Shown here in pieces: positions 1 through 10,810 of a DNA stretch of 64,000 bases. The stretch is from positions 66,353,712-66,417,711 of the forward strand of contig CM056581.1 in the NCBI GenBank assembly GCA_029721435.1, read 5' to 3'. This DNA comes from Gymnothorax reevesii. Its lineage: Eukaryota; Chordata; Actinopteri; Anguilliformes; Muraenidae. Made by a program: the position numbers and the translations under genes. Within the stretch, counting starts at the first letter, position 1. Each line of letters opens with the position of its first letter. Below the pieces are notes generated by a model that saw only the letters and a program-made list of their open reading frames with translations, was not told the origin of the DNA and did no database searches.

Positions 1-676
1 TTAACTGCTTGTTCGAGTGCTTAGGACAGCTTGTTGGGGGAGGTACTGTTTAAAATTCGCTCACATAGTAAACGACTTGTTTATTCGGTTCGTTTTAATT
101 AAAGGGAACCTGGGATTTACTCTTTTCTCGGTTACCCTTGGTTGTATTTGTGGCTAGCTAGCTAGACAAGTACTGTTTGCATTTTTGGCTGGGGATCTGA
201 GATTCAGTATTTAGTAAGTAGGGCACCAGTCACTTGAGTCGTTCATTCGGTTTGGTTGGAACTTAAACGGTAAGTTCTACCAGAGCGCTCCGCCTCCTCC
301 GTCCTCCAGTTTCTCCTGGGCGATGTAGCCAGTCTGTTTTATCTGGGTTCTCAGCAAAGCCCTGTGATATTTTTAGGTTAGTATATTAATAGTACTGGGA
401 CTAGATAAACTCAAGTCGGCTTATTAGGAGTACTTCTTACATATAGAGTTTGGCTCAATTTGGTATTTCATTTCTGTTAAGTGAAACTAAGCCCCTGTTA
501 AGAGAGGCATATAATCCATTTACATAGTTTCCCCGAGGTATCTATTGTGACTGCTGCTTAAGGCTTCTTAGGCTAAGTTAATAAATTGTGGTTCCTCAGC
601 TTCTGTCTAGGCATTAGTAATTTTCTTTTATCTAGGGTGAGCGAGGTCATTAGGTAGAAGGCTCAAAATGTGATTT

Positions 677-1045
677 TTGATCAAGATCCTTGATCTTCAG
701 GGCCAGCTGGTGGCACGGCATAGTTCGCAATCAGTAGAGTTCCTAGAGGAACTAAGTGGTATGTCGTTTAGAGAAATGGTGTGTACGCCAAAGCAGGGTG
801 GTACAGGGATCCCAGAGCAGGCAGGGAGAGAAAGTTGGGTGACTGTAGGTCGACAGCGCAGGAAAGCTCCTCCAGTGGTTGAGGTGTCCAACCGATTCCT
901 GCCCTTGCAGGAACTCGAATTGTCCCCTGACCCTGAGAGGGAGGGGACTGATGAGCAGCAGGGCACCCTGTTGGCCTCTACCCCCCAGAAGACAGAGTTA
1001 ATGATAGTGGGGGACTCAATACTTAGAAGAATAGATAGCTTGGTC
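677..1045 (+). pseudogene. LINE ORF1, N-terminal half (SGNH-type, interrupted)
   Basis: The frame from 677 encodes a low-complexity N-terminal region followed by MIVGDSILRRIDSLV, the block I (GDS) serine motif of the SGNH-hydrolase-like domain found in ORF1 of CR1-group LINEs. Beyond 1045 the open frame continues only by chance into hAT sequence. The C-terminal half is at 11804-12256. The protein is thought to bind RNA and chaperone the LINE particle; whether the esterase domain is catalytic is not known. Confidence 0.7.
1038..1045. repeat. 8-bp target duplication of the hAT element (left copy)
   Basis: GCTTGGTC here and GCTTAGTC at 11796-11803 flank the hAT termini and match at 7 of 8 bases. 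The 8-bp length is diagnostic of hAT elements. Confidence 0.85.
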
Positions 1046-1142
1046 CAGTGGTTCCCAAACGTTCTCTGCTGGGCCCCCCTTTGGTACATAAGAAAAATTT
1101 TGCGCCCCCCCCCAAAAAAAAAAAAAAACAGGACATGCATAC

Positions 1143-1429
1143 TGTAATGATCGCCGTCTGAGTACTGTGCCTTTAAATTACTATTTTTTTGTGTTTGGTT
1201 TCCTTGGTAACGCGAGGTCAGAGTTGAGACTGATCATCTTATTTTCCGGGCTGGACAGAACGCATGGACTACGTTAAGAGTTGTTTTTCTTTTGTCTTCG
1301 AGTGTGAACGGCATATACCTAATGTTTGAGCTTCCCCTGCATACAATAAACGTGCAGTGTGACGGTAACGAGTTGTTTTCAGTCCTGTTTGCAACTTTAT
1401 CGACCCATGGAGAGCCCCGGATCTCTACA
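1143..1429 (+). repeat. Gyp1 5' LTR
   Basis: The LTR is 287 bp, starting TGTAATGATCGCC and ending GGATCTCTACA. It differs from the 3' LTR by two substitutions (C/T in the GTCTTC stretch, A/G in CGACCC) and one base in a T run, so the insertion is young. Confidence 0.9.
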
Positions 1430-1431
1430 AA

Positions 1432-1447
1432 TGGCGCCTGAACCGTG
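1432..1447 (+). other. Gyp1 primer-binding site
   Basis: TGGCGCCTGAACCGTG begins two bases after the LTR. The leading TGG pairs with a tRNA CCA end, and the first 12 bases resemble the lysine-tRNA type site. The exact tRNA is not certain. Confidence 0.55.
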
Positions 1448-1681
1448 TCTGTATTTCTGGAATCTTCGGATATAAAGTCATTCCCGTGAGTTTTTTTTTC
1501 GTTCGCGGGGATTATTCTTGGGTGCTGCCGCATGCTCCTTTCTTAGACACTGGGACTTTTACGGGAGTTCCTGCGTGCTTGTGCATTGAAGACGGATTGT
1601 GTGCTCTCAGACAGTGAGCGATCGAACTGATTCTCCGCGCTGCGGTCTGCTGTGCAAGACAAAATCAAGTCTTGGACTTTA

Positions 1682-3283
1682 CAGGTGCTGGCCAGTAAAT
1701 TAGAATATCATCAAATAGTTGAATTATTTCAGTCATTCCATTCAAAAAGTGAAACTTGTATCCTGTATACTTTCCTTCCACACAGACTGATATATTTCAA
1801 GTGTTTATTCATTTTAGTTTTGATTATTATAACTGACAGCTAATGAAAACACCAAATCTCAGAAAATTAGAATATTTTGACAAGGTTCAATATTGAAGAC
1901 ACCTGGTGCCACACTAATCAGCTGATTAACTCAAAACACCTGCGAAGGCCTTTAAATGGTCTCTCAGTGTTGTTCTGACAGCTACACAATCATGGGGAAG
2001 ACTTCTGACTTGACAGTTGTCCAGAAGACGTCCACTGACATCTTGCACAAGGAGGGCAAGACACAAAAGGTGATTGCTAAAGAGGCTGGCTGTTCGCAGA
2101 GCTCTGTGTCCAAGCACATTAATAGACAGGTGAAGGGACGGAAGAAATGTGGTAGGAAAAAGTGCACAAGTGCTAGAGATAACCCACCCTGGAATTGAAT
2201 TGTGAAGCAAAACCCATTCAAGAATGTTGGAGAGATTCACAAAGAGTGGACTGCAGCTGGAGTCAGCACTTCAAGAACCACCACGAAGAGACGCATGACA
2301 GACATGGGTTTCAGCTGTCGCATTCCTTGTGTCAAGCCACTCTTGAACAGGAAACAGCATAAGAAGCGTCTCGCCTGGGCTAAGGACAAAAAGGACTGGA
2401 CTGCTGATGAGTGGTCCAGAGTTATGTTCTCTGTTGAGAGTAAATTTTGCATTTCCTTTGGAAATCAACAGCCCAGAGTCTGGAGGAAGAGCGGAGAAGC
2501 ACAGAATCCACGTTGCATGAAGTCCAGTGTGAAGTTTCCACCGTCAGTGATGGTGTGGGGTGCTATGTCATCTGCCGGTGTTGGCCCACTCTGTTTTCTG
2601 AGGTCCAAGGTCAATGCAGCCGTCTACCACAAGGTTTTAGAGCACTTCATGCTTCCTGCTGCTGACCAACTTTATGGAGATGCAGATTTTACTTTCCAAC
2701 AGGACTTGGCACCTGCACACAGTGCCAAAACCACCAGTACCTGGTTTAAGGACCATGGTATCACTGTCCTTGATTGGCCAGCAAACTTGCCTGACCTTAA
2801 CCCCATAGAAAATCTATGGGGTATGGTTAAGAGGAAGATGCAATACGCTAGACCCAACAATGCAGAGAAACTGAAGGCGACTATCAGAGCAACCTGGGCT
2901 CTCATAACACCTGAGCAGTGCCACCAACTGATCGACTCCATGCCACGCCGCATTAATGCTGTAACTGAGGCAAAAGGAGCCCCGACCAAGTATTGAGTGC
3001 TGTACATGCTCATACTTTTCATGTTCATACTTTTCAGTCAGCCAACATTTCTAAAAATCCTTTTTTTCATTGGCCTAAAGTAATATTCTAATTTTTTGAG
3101 ATAACTCCAAATTCGGTTTCATTAGTTGTCACTTATAAATATCAAAATGAAAAGAAATAAACATTTGAAATACATCAGTCTGTGTGCAATGCATAAATAT
3201 AATGTACAAGTTTCACTTTTTGAATGGAATAACTGAAATAATTCAACTATTTGATGATATTCTAATTTACTGGTCAGCACCTG
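1682..3283 (+). mobile_element. Tc1-a: full-length Tc1/mariner element with IR/DR ends
   Basis: The element is 1,602 bp between TA dinucleotides (1680-1681 and 3284-3285). Inverted repeats of about 210 bp start CAGGTGCTG(G/A)CCAGTAAATT. Each contains two direct-repeat sites: an outer AAATTAGAATAT and an inner one near AAAATTAGAATATT (about 1863-1877, and inverted about 3081-3098). This is the IR/DR layout known from Sleeping Beauty-like elements. It lies inside the Gyp1 leader and so is younger than, or travelled with, that element. Confidence 0.92.
1992..2996 (+). pseudogene. Tc1-a transposase, one stop and lost catalytic Asp
   Basis: About 334 codons in one frame, starting MGKTSDLT. They hold the N-terminal paired-like helix-turn-helix (SQSSVSKHI), a GRKK-type linker and the DDE catalytic domain. 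Two features make it inactive. A TGA at 2196-2198 stands where an arginine-type CGA codon is plausible. The first catalytic aspartate is replaced, with FSVESKF instead of the usual FSDESKF. The second Asp (FQQDLAPAHS) and the Glu (NPIENLW) are present, so the DD34E triad is one short. Confidence 0.9.
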
Positions 3284-3285
3284 TA

Positions 3286-3560
3286 GAGTCGTATGTCTGT
3301 CAGCTAAGTAAACAATTAAAGAGACCCCTGGGTTTGTTTTCTAACTGGACAGAAACAATTTTGCTCCTTTTGGTTATATTTTTATTAAGAAAACACACTT
3401 GTCTAAGTGTTTTGTTTTTGGAGAATTTCAATATTGATTCTATCAGTTAAAGTTTTTGACACAATTTTTGTTTTTACTAAGGCTTCTTAAGGTCTTATTG
3501 TTTTAATAACAATTAAGTGGAAAAATATTATTTGGTTTAAGTTTATATCAGAAGTGTGAT
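3286..3560 (+). other. Gyp1 leader between Tc1-a and gag
   Basis: AT-rich, without a convincing open frame. With 1448-1679 it forms the untranslated leader of Gyp1, about 0.5 kb once the Tc1 is removed. Confidence 0.55.
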
Positions 3561-4753
3561 ATGGCAAATCAGGATTCATTTTGGCTTGACAGAGAGGTGG
3601 GAAATGATGATGTTACTGGGGCAGTAGGATCTAACGAGAGAAGTGTGCAACACCTAACTGAGCAGGTTAACCACTTAAGGTTACAGGTAGCTGCATTACA
3701 GTCAGGTTTGGATCAGTCACTTCAGTTACAGAGTGCCCTGCTGCAGCGTTTAGAAAATCAGACATACCCCTTAATTTACCTGACACACATGCCACGCCTA
3801 AGTTTTTCACCTCTACACCAGGGCTACAACAGGTGATCCACCAGAATCATGCATACCAGTCAGCCTCCAGCCCTAACGTCAGCTCCATTGTGAATCATCC
3901 AAGACTTATGCCTGAGAGATTTGGTGCTGAGGGTGATATTCAGCATGATGACTGGCTTCAATCCGTGTTTATCTACAAGAATACATGCGGACTTTCTGAT
4001 GCCCAGCTTTTCTTAGAGCTACCCAGACTGCTTGATAAAGAGCCAAAGAAGAGGTTTGCCGCCATGCAGCCTCATCTAACTACTTGGGCACAGTTTACTG
4101 AGCTTTTTCGCCTTGCTTTCTCACCAGTTGGCAATCAGGAAATGATATGGCGTGGCATCTTGGATCGGGTTCAGAGACCAGATGAGCCCCTCCCCACCTT
4201 TGTTACTCACCTTGTTGGGGAGTTCAAAAAGTTGAAAAATCCTCCTCCTGAAGTTGAACAAGTTGAAATAATACTCCGCCATGTGTCCGACCGATATAGG
4301 CTGGCACTTTATGGTTGTGCCGTGATGTCCATTGCTGACCTCCTTTTAAAAGCTCATGAGCTACACTCAGCTTTGGGTCCAATGCCCCCTTCGAGACAAG
4401 TTTCAATCCCTGCTGCGCCCTTGCGTCAAAACCTTCGCTGCTTTAACTGTTCTGCTCCTGGTGTCACAACCAAGAATTGCCAGAACTGTGCGGAAAGACA
4501 ACGATACAGGGAGAAGGGACGGGACATGCTTGACCCTCAGTTGGGAGATGGTGCCACAGGAGCAGATGGAAAGAGTGCAAAACATGACCCTGGGGCTCGC
4601 CCTCGTAGTTACCAAAAACACAGTTGGGGTAATAACTATCAGGCTGGTGACAGTGAAAACATCCCGCTGAGGGCCCACCTACTGTTAAGCTTATGCAACG
4701 CCGGCCCAGGAAACCAGTTACCTGCGACGTCAGCATCAAAGATGTTCAGATAG
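3561..4753 (+). pseudogene. Gyp1 gag, frameshifted
   Basis: An N-terminal piece (3561-3836; coiled-coil-like, RSVQHLTEQVNHLRLQ) and the main capsid-like part (3833-4753) are in different frames, with the break near 3780-3840. The main part has the retrotransposon Gag signature (WAQFTELFRLAFSP and SDRYRLALYG). A single zinc knuckle CFNCSAPGVTTKNC near 4439-4480 has Val where the CCHC histidine should be. Nucleocapsid RNA binding is therefore doubtful even apart from the frameshift. Confidence 0.8.
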
Positions 4754-4953
4754 TGGGGGTTGTCGACACTGGTGCCTCCATGTCGGCCGTTCGTGCTTCT
4801 ACCCTGGTTGACTGTGGTATTGGACTTGATGCAGTGTTGCTGTATAACTTTCGTGACCTTGAACTTGCAGATTCTACATGCTGTACCCCGACTGGACTTG
4901 TCTGGCTACCTTTCAACTGTTGGAACAATCATTTATTCATCGCTTTGCTGTGA
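4693..4953 (+). pseudogene. Gyp1 aspartic protease region
   Basis: The frame contains VVDTGASMSAV, the retropepsin active-site motif D-T-G (about 4764-4772). It overlaps the end of gag by about 60 bases in another frame and then breaks; the rest continues in the frame from 4878. Retropepsins cut the Gag-Pol polyprotein. Confidence 0.7.
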
Positions 4954-5852
4954 TCCCAAATCTTTCTTTCTCCCTTTTGCTTGTGACTGACTTCATGATC
5001 CCTGCTGACGTAAACATTCCCCCAGCTTCAGGCAGAGTTTGGTTGGGAGACAATGCGTCACCATCCTCAAATCTCGATGTTGGAGACATCGAAGAACTAG
5101 AGGGTCACATTACCTGCTTGTGGTCAAAAGACTCTGCAGTCGATTTTCGAGGAAAGGTGCAGGGCGCTGCCCTACCAGAAAATGAAAAGACTCAACTGGC
5201 GCAGAAGTTGAGCAGCTTCTCTCACCTCTTTGAAGGTAAACTTGGACAGACTTCCCTGGTGGAACACAGTGTTGATACTGGGGAGGCCAAACCTGTTTGT
5301 TTACCTCCGTATCCTGCCTCTCCAGGGAAAAGAAAGATAATAGAGGAGCAAACTGAAGAGATGTTGAAAAATGGCATTATTGAGCCAGCATCTGGTCCAT
5401 GGGCATCACCTGTAGTAATTGTGGAGGAGCCGTCTAAGGAACCACGGTTCTGTGTTGACTTTCGTAAAGTCAATAAGTCTACAGTCAAAGATTCTTATCC
5501 TCTTCCAAGAGTGGATGAGTCCCTCGACTTTCTAGCACGCGGAAAATACATCTCAACGTTGGACTTAGCACGGGGGTACTGGCAAGTGTCTATGGCCCCT
5601 GAGTCCCGTCCAAAGACTGCATTCATCTCACACAAAGGCTTGTACCAGTTCAAGGTCATGCCGTTTGGACTGTCAAATGCGCCTGCGACGTTCCAGCGGC
5701 TCATGAACACGGTGCTGGCAGGCCTTATTTACAACTGTTGTGTCGTCTACTTAGATGATATCGTAGTGGTCTCGCCAAACTTTGAGCATTACTTGAAAGA
5801 ACAGCAAAGTGCTAACTCGCTAATCAGATGCAGGTCTCTCCCTCAAGCTTGA
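4878..5852 (+). pseudogene. Gyp1 reverse transcriptase
   Basis: The segment holds fingers and palm of a Gypsy RT: LKNGIIEPASGPWASP, FCVDFRKVNKST, STLDLARGYWQ (first catalytic Asp), FGLSNAPATFQR and YLDD at 5748-5759. The frame ends at 5852; the remainder of the RT (thumb and connection) resumes in another frame by about 5850. The break does not sit in a homopolymer. Confidence 0.85.
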
Positions 5853-6417
5853 GAAGTGCCATTTCTGTAAACCTTCTCTTCGCTATCTGGGCTACGTTGT
5901 CACCCCTGAGGGCTTGAGCTCTGATGAGGGCAAAATAAGCGCCATCAAAGACTTTCCTCCACCATCTACAGTTAAACAAGTCAGGCAGTTCCTGGGGATG
6001 ACAGGTTATTATAGGCGCTTTGTGTCTGGGTACTCAAAGGTCGCAGCACCTCTCATCTCTCTAACTAGAGAGGGCACCCCCTTCATTTGGACTGAAAAAC
6101 GTCAAAATGCCCTGGACCTACTTAAGTCGAAGATGTACACAGCACCTATCTTAGTCCTCCCAGATTTTGAGAGACAGTTTACCATTCACACTGATGCTTG
6201 TGATGTTGGTCTGGGGGCGGCATTGGTTCAGTGTGACACAGAGGGCCGGGAGAGAGCGGTGGCATTCGCGAGTCGCACTCTGCACACCTCAGAGCGGGCC
6301 TACTCTACATTGGAAAAAGAGTGCTTGGGTGTGATTTGGGCACTTGAACACTTCCGCCCCTACTTTGAAGGTTCTCATGTTAAGGTTGTCACCGATCATA
6401 ACAGCCTAAGACGGTAA
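5850..6417 (+). pseudogene. Gyp1 RT C-terminus and RNase H
   Basis: RT thumb/connection motifs (FLGMTGYYRRF, PLISLT) lead into the RNase H domain, with IHTDACDVGLG, TLEKECLGV and VVTDHNSL giving the D-E-D metal ligands. A TAA at 6415-6417 ends the frame; the tail (LRLQDFDFEI, VPDALSRD) continues in the frame from about 6420. Confidence 0.82.
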
Positions 6418-6419
6418 TT

Positions 6420-7673
6420 TCACACCCATCCCCTTCCGGCCGACTGGCCCGTTGGTGTCTGAGACTGCAGGATTTTGATTTTGAGATTTTACACAAACCA
6501 GGTGTTTCAAACTCAGTCCCCGATGCACTCTCCCGCGACCCAACTTCGTCAGATGACCCTGTGGACCTGCTTCCCCCTTATGCCACTGCGGGTTCTTTGA
6601 ATGTTCGTCACCAGCCTGTGCTGATACTAGAAGACAAGGAACAGCTACGCTTTCTCCAGGATGGCGATGAGATCATCAGTACTCTACGCGAGAAACTGGA
6701 AAACGAGTCCTGCGTTGACTCTTCTGAGTTTTGTCTTCACAACGATATGGTTTACTTCAGAGACTAGAGGTCCTACTGTCGTCTTCATCCATACAAAGAT
6801 CTCCGTGACTATGTCCCTTGCTCACTCCGGAACACACTCTTACAGTACTTCCATGACCACCCGACAGCAGGACACTTAGGTGTTACCAAGACTCTCTCTC
6901 GTCTTCAAAGGCGTGTTTATTGGCCAGGGATGAGAGGAGAGGTGAAAAAATATGTCCTCTCTTGTGAGACATGCCAGCTCACAAAGCCGACCAATCGCAA
7001 GCCTGCAGGTTACATGCAGCCATTTGTAGCCTCATATCCCTGGGAGTTTGCTGGTGTAGATTTTGTGGGCCCTCTGCCGAGATCAACACGTGGAAATGAG
7101 TACATTCTCGTTTTCATTGATTATTTTACGAAGTGGGTTGAAATATGCCCAGTTCAAGAAGCTTCAGCAGAAGTTGCTGCAAGGAAATTTGTGTCGGAGG
7201 TCTTCGCAAGACACGGGGCCCCCAGGTACCTAGTGTCTGACAGAGGAGTGCAGTTTGTCAGTGGTTTCTTTGAGTCAGTGCTTGAATCAGTGGGTTCTGT
7301 TCACCGGCTGACGACTGCTTACCACCCACAGTCGAACCAAACAGAAAGAGTCAATCGAACAATCAGAATTGCCATCAGGGCTTATGTGGGAACTAAGCAC
7401 AGAGAAGGGGACCTCTTCCTCCCGCATATCTCTTTCGCACTTCGAACAGCCCCACATCAGAGCACAGGAGACACTCCTGTTTTTCTCCTTTATGGCAGAG
7501 ATCTCAACACTCCACTGGATTTGTGGCTTCAGCCAGATGAGGAGTGTGCTCCAGAGTCCATGGACAACTCTGGACTTCTATCCTACAGGATGCTTACAAC
7601 CATGTACGACAAACTATGGCCCTCAGTCATGACACACAAAAGAGGCACTATGACAAAAAACGTCGCCACATGA
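6420..7673 (+). pseudogene. Gyp1 integrase, one in-frame stop
   Basis: One frame runs from the RNase H tail through integrase with a single TAG at 6765-6767. It has the H-H-C-C zinc domain (HPTAGHLG ... CETCQ, about 6852-6990) and the catalytic core with Asp in GVDFVGPLP, Asp in VSDRGVQF and Glu in NQTERVNRT, the DD35E set. The frame is lost near 7560-7670. Confidence 0.85.
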
Positions 7674-8119
7674 CATTCAAGGTCGGTGACCTGGTACGGC
7701 TGAAAGCTCATCCAAGATCCAACGCAGCTGCTGGCTTTGCTGCTAAACTGGCACCAGTATTTAAGGGCCCCTACAGGGTTCTTCAGGTGATGTCGGATCT
7801 GGACTACAAGCTTGTGGATAATTTGTCAGGGGAGGACGTCGGCGTCCATCATGTCAGCAACTTATTACCCTTCTTCTCCTGGGACAGTGGGGCTCGGGCT
7901 TCACACAGCGTCCCACATTGCAATACAGAGGTGGTTCCAGTGGGCCCTGACTTGGAGGAGCCAGAGGAGGTGGAGGAGTATGGATTCGACTTCCTTTTCG
8001 AGGATACCCATCACCTTCCTGACGGTGGTGCTTCGGGCTCCTACATTTCACAAGAACATTCCTGCCTTACACCTAAAACTCAGAACTCACGCTATTTTCT
8101 CCGTCCTCGACACAAGTAG
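7620..8119 (+). pseudogene. Gyp1 integrase C-terminal domain
   Basis: Continues integrase in another frame: HYDKKRRHMTFKVGDLVRL, then the GPY/F-type motif KGPYRVLQV, then an acidic tail ending at 8119. This domain binds DNA and target chromatin in Gypsy integrases. Confidence 0.75.
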
Positions 8120-8493
8120 CTCCAAGTTGGTATTTCACTAGGTGGCCCCTCCCTTATGTTAATCAAGGTCAGGGGTCCTGGTGGTTTTTGTTTGATCTGT
8201 TATGGTTCTTTAAACCACCTATGAAGTATTAACAATGTGGGGATGTTGCAGATCCCTTGAGGTCTGAGTTAAATACATTTTTTGTGTTGTGTTATTTTAT
8301 CATACACATTCTAGTTTTAAATTGTGAAATGAAAAGTGATACCGGTCACTGTATAGTAACTTGCAGGCTGTGATGCATTTCATGTATGTCTTCATTTTGT
8401 TTCAACTGATGTTTGCTTCCAGTTTTGAAATGGACTCAAATATCATCTTTTTGCGGCCCGAGGAAGGCCCATTTTTTTCAAGAGAGGGGGATA
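8120..8493 (+). other. Gyp1 3' untranslated region and purine tract
   Basis: Non-coding tail of Gyp1. It ends in AAGAGAGGGGGATA (8480-8493), the polypurine tract that primes plus-strand synthesis next to the 3' LTR. Confidence 0.7.
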
Positions 8494-8781
8494 TGTAATG
8501 ATCGCCGTCTGAGTACTGTGCCTTTAAATTACTATTTTTTTTGTGTTTGGTTTCCTTGGTAACGCGAGGTCAGAGTTGAGACTGATCATCTTATTTTCCG
8601 GGCTGGACAGAACGCATGGACTACGTTAAGAGTTGTTTTTCTTTTGTCTTTGAGTGTGAACGGCATATACCTAATGTTTGAGCTTCCCCTGCATACAATA
8701 AACGTGCAGTGTGACGGTAACGAGTTGTTTTCAGTCCTGTTTGCAACTTTATCGACCCGTGGAGAGCCCCGGATCTCTACA
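8494..8781 (+). repeat. Gyp1 3' LTR
   Basis: 288 bp, about 99% identical to the 5' LTR, ending ...ATCTCTACA and followed by the ATAC duplication. Confidence 0.9.
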
Positions 8782-9036
8782 ATACACATATTTTTTTGTT
8801 TGTTTTCAGAGTCCATTGCAGTTTATTTCACTCATTGTAATTAATATAAACCTCAACCTTTTTTGAAAAAATAAAGGTAAACTGCCATAAACTGCTTGTT
8901 GTAATAAACTACAACTACTTTTAGAATTAGAAATAAGAACCAAAATAACAAACCGCCTTTACGGTGTAATTATTTTAAGTGTAACTGTTTTCAAGCACCT
9001 TAACTGTATAATTATGTTCAGTGTAACAGGGTTCTT
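8782..9036. other. hAT interior remnant, non-coding
   Basis: AT-rich sequence between Gyp1 and the CCTATAGG element, probably interior of the hAT copy. No gene seen. Confidence 0.4.
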
Positions 9037-10432
9037 CCCTTATAAAAATTACCCTATAGGATTCCTATAGCATAAAGTCTGAAGTAAAGTCCGTAATAAT
9101 CTTATAAGATTTTGGAACACTATCTTATAGGATTCCTACAGGGCCTACCTGTAGGATTGTTATAGGAATGCTATAGGGTTCTTATAGGAACCCCTATAGG
9201 AACCCTACAGCATTCTTATCGGATTCTTATTCTGTAAAATTCATTGATATTTATCTTTCATTTCCCCTCACATTACATGATTGCATACGTAGTATATAAG
9301 AAAGGTCTTTGCCATTGTTATGGCTACTGTTGAGTGCTACGTCTAGTATTACAATCATTAAGATGTATATCAGAGGTGCAAACCAGTTACAACTTTTTTT
9401 CTACTTTTTCTAACCTTTACAGTACCAGCCTTAAGGATTTGTAACCAATGGAAATTGTGTAATTGGTTCAACTTACAATCCAAAGCTTTTGAATTCTACT
9501 TACTTTATTTTATGTTTACTGTAAGAATTTCCAAATCTTGCTCTTATATCAAAGTGAGATTGCATTATATAAGAAATAAAATCTTTGCTTAACATTGAAA
9601 TTGTGTCATTTCTGAAGTTCTTAAAACTGTCAGCAAAGCCAAGTCTTACAATCCATGTAAGGAGAAGGATTAACACTACTGTACATATAGTTCTGTAAAA
9701 TCGGAGAGGCATGTTTGACATGGATTTTGTTGGAACACATTTCTTTGAAGCATTTGATAGTTACTGTGTAATGTGTTTGGCTGAAATGAGCTGCTTGCAA
9801 GTTGTAGGACTTAAAAGCAATTTTTGTGTTCCCATCAACAAGACAAAAATTGGAAGTCTAAATTAATACACTGTCGTTCAAGACAACTACACGCATTTGT
9901 ATTTAGCGAGTAATAACTGGCTTGAATGTTCTGTTTTGATTCATTCGACACTGAGAATACCATGTACCCATGCAGGTGAAATTATTTCAACTCTGTACAT
10001 GCCACTTTGTTATTTGCTAATTGATCACAGTGCATAAAAAATGTTTGGCAAGCAGTATACTTTATTTCTAATACATTTTTCAAAACTCAGAGACAGCTGG
10101 TAGGGCTTGAATACATTGCCTCTTTACTAGCTGTTTTTCTGATAAGAATGCCCAGTAGGACATGTCACATGTCCTACATTCCCATTCTATAAGAATCCTA
10201 CAGTCCGATAAGTATAAACCGTTATCTTGTAGGGTGTCCTATAGGACCCAAGTTCTATAGGACGAGTACCAGCCTGTAAGGCGTGCTACACAAAACCTAT
10301 AGGGCAACCAGAGTCTTATAGGACGAGAATTGTAGGACAGATGTAGCCCTAAAGGAATCCTACAGGAACCCTGTAGGATAATTCGGTCCTGTAGGATTCC
10401 TAGAGGAACCCTATAGGACATTTTTGTAAGGG
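9037..10432. mobile_element. Non-autonomous DNA element with CCTATAGG-rich arms
   Basis: The ends are inverted: CCCTTATAAAAATTACCCTA at 9037 and, on the other strand, CCCTTACAAAAATGTCCTAT at 10432. Each arm (9037-9235 and 10160-10432) carries many copies of the near-palindrome CCTA(T/C)AGG, over 20 in all by eye. The middle 0.9 kb is AT-rich with no recognisable transposase; a 73-codon minus frame at 9500-9721 has no assignable domain. No clear target duplication was found. Arms built of repeated short motifs recall the subterminal repeats bound by transposases of CACTA and other superfamilies. Confidence 0.6.
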
Positions 10433-10502
10433 TTTTTTACAATTTTCAACCACATTGCTAATAATGCATTTTTGAAAAACTGCCTATCTGCAAAATTGGG
10501 TT

Positions 10503-10727
10503 TTAAAACATGACCAACTCCCTGACGGGGAAAAAAAACCTAAAGGTTTGTTTAAGACCGACAACACACTGTGGTCTCTCCTCATTACCCACCGTTGTCC
10601 AGGTGAAGCCAAAAGCAAGATATACGTCGTCATATTTTCTAGTCTTAGCCTTGGAAGGAAATAGCTTTGGAAGCACATTTGGCGATGCTTCATCCTCTGC
10701 TTTGCGTTTACGTGGGAGCTCCGTCAA
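10503..10727 (-). pseudogene. hAT transposase N-terminus with BED zinc finger (remnant)
   Basis: From an ATG at 10727 the minus strand reads a lysine-rich start (PRKRKAEDEA) and then KYDDVYLAFGFTW and ERPQCVV, the pattern at the N-terminus of ZBED5-like Charlie transposases. The second cysteine of the finger is replaced (CVVGL) and the frame is lost soon after. Nothing of the RNase H-like catalytic core or hAT dimerisation domain is visible. Confidence 0.6.
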
Positions 10728-10810
10728 AATTTGTCCATGTTACGGTAACAGTGTCATTAACTGTATTTACTCATTCATTCTTGCCGTTCGTGAAATTTTT
10801 TTCACACTAC

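Larger units (their letters stand above)
1..1045 (+). mobile_element. CR1-type LINE, 5' part (5' UTR and ORF1 N-terminus)
   Basis: The 5' portion of a non-LTR retrotransposon, cut by a hAT insertion at 1046 and resuming at 11804. Bases 1-668 have no open frame and are taken as 5' UTR; the true 5' end may lie outside. A reading frame then leads into an ORF1 with a GDS block (IVGDSILRR). The two halves join in frame across one copy of the 8-bp target duplication. Element orientation is plus, antisense to atp6ap1. Confidence 0.75.
1143..8781 (+). mobile_element. Gyp1: Ty3/Gypsy LTR retrotransposon, complete but broken
   Basis: Two near-identical LTRs (1143-1429 and 8494-8781) with TG...CA ends lie between 4-bp duplications ATAC (1139-1142 and 8782-8785). 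A primer-binding site follows the 5' LTR and a purine tract precedes the 3' LTR. Domain order is gag, protease, reverse transcriptase, RNase H, integrase, the usual Gypsy order. There is no env. A Tc1 element sits in its 5' leader. Coding frames change several times and contain a stop, so the copy cannot encode a working polyprotein. Confidence 0.9.

Noticed and set aside
1046..1147. Continuation of LINE ORF1 past 1045
   Set aside because: These codons read into the hAT terminus and its C/A runs; the real ORF1 resumes at 11804.
2672..3028. Minus-strand open frame of 118 codons
   Set aside because: Antisense shadow of the Tc1-a transposase.
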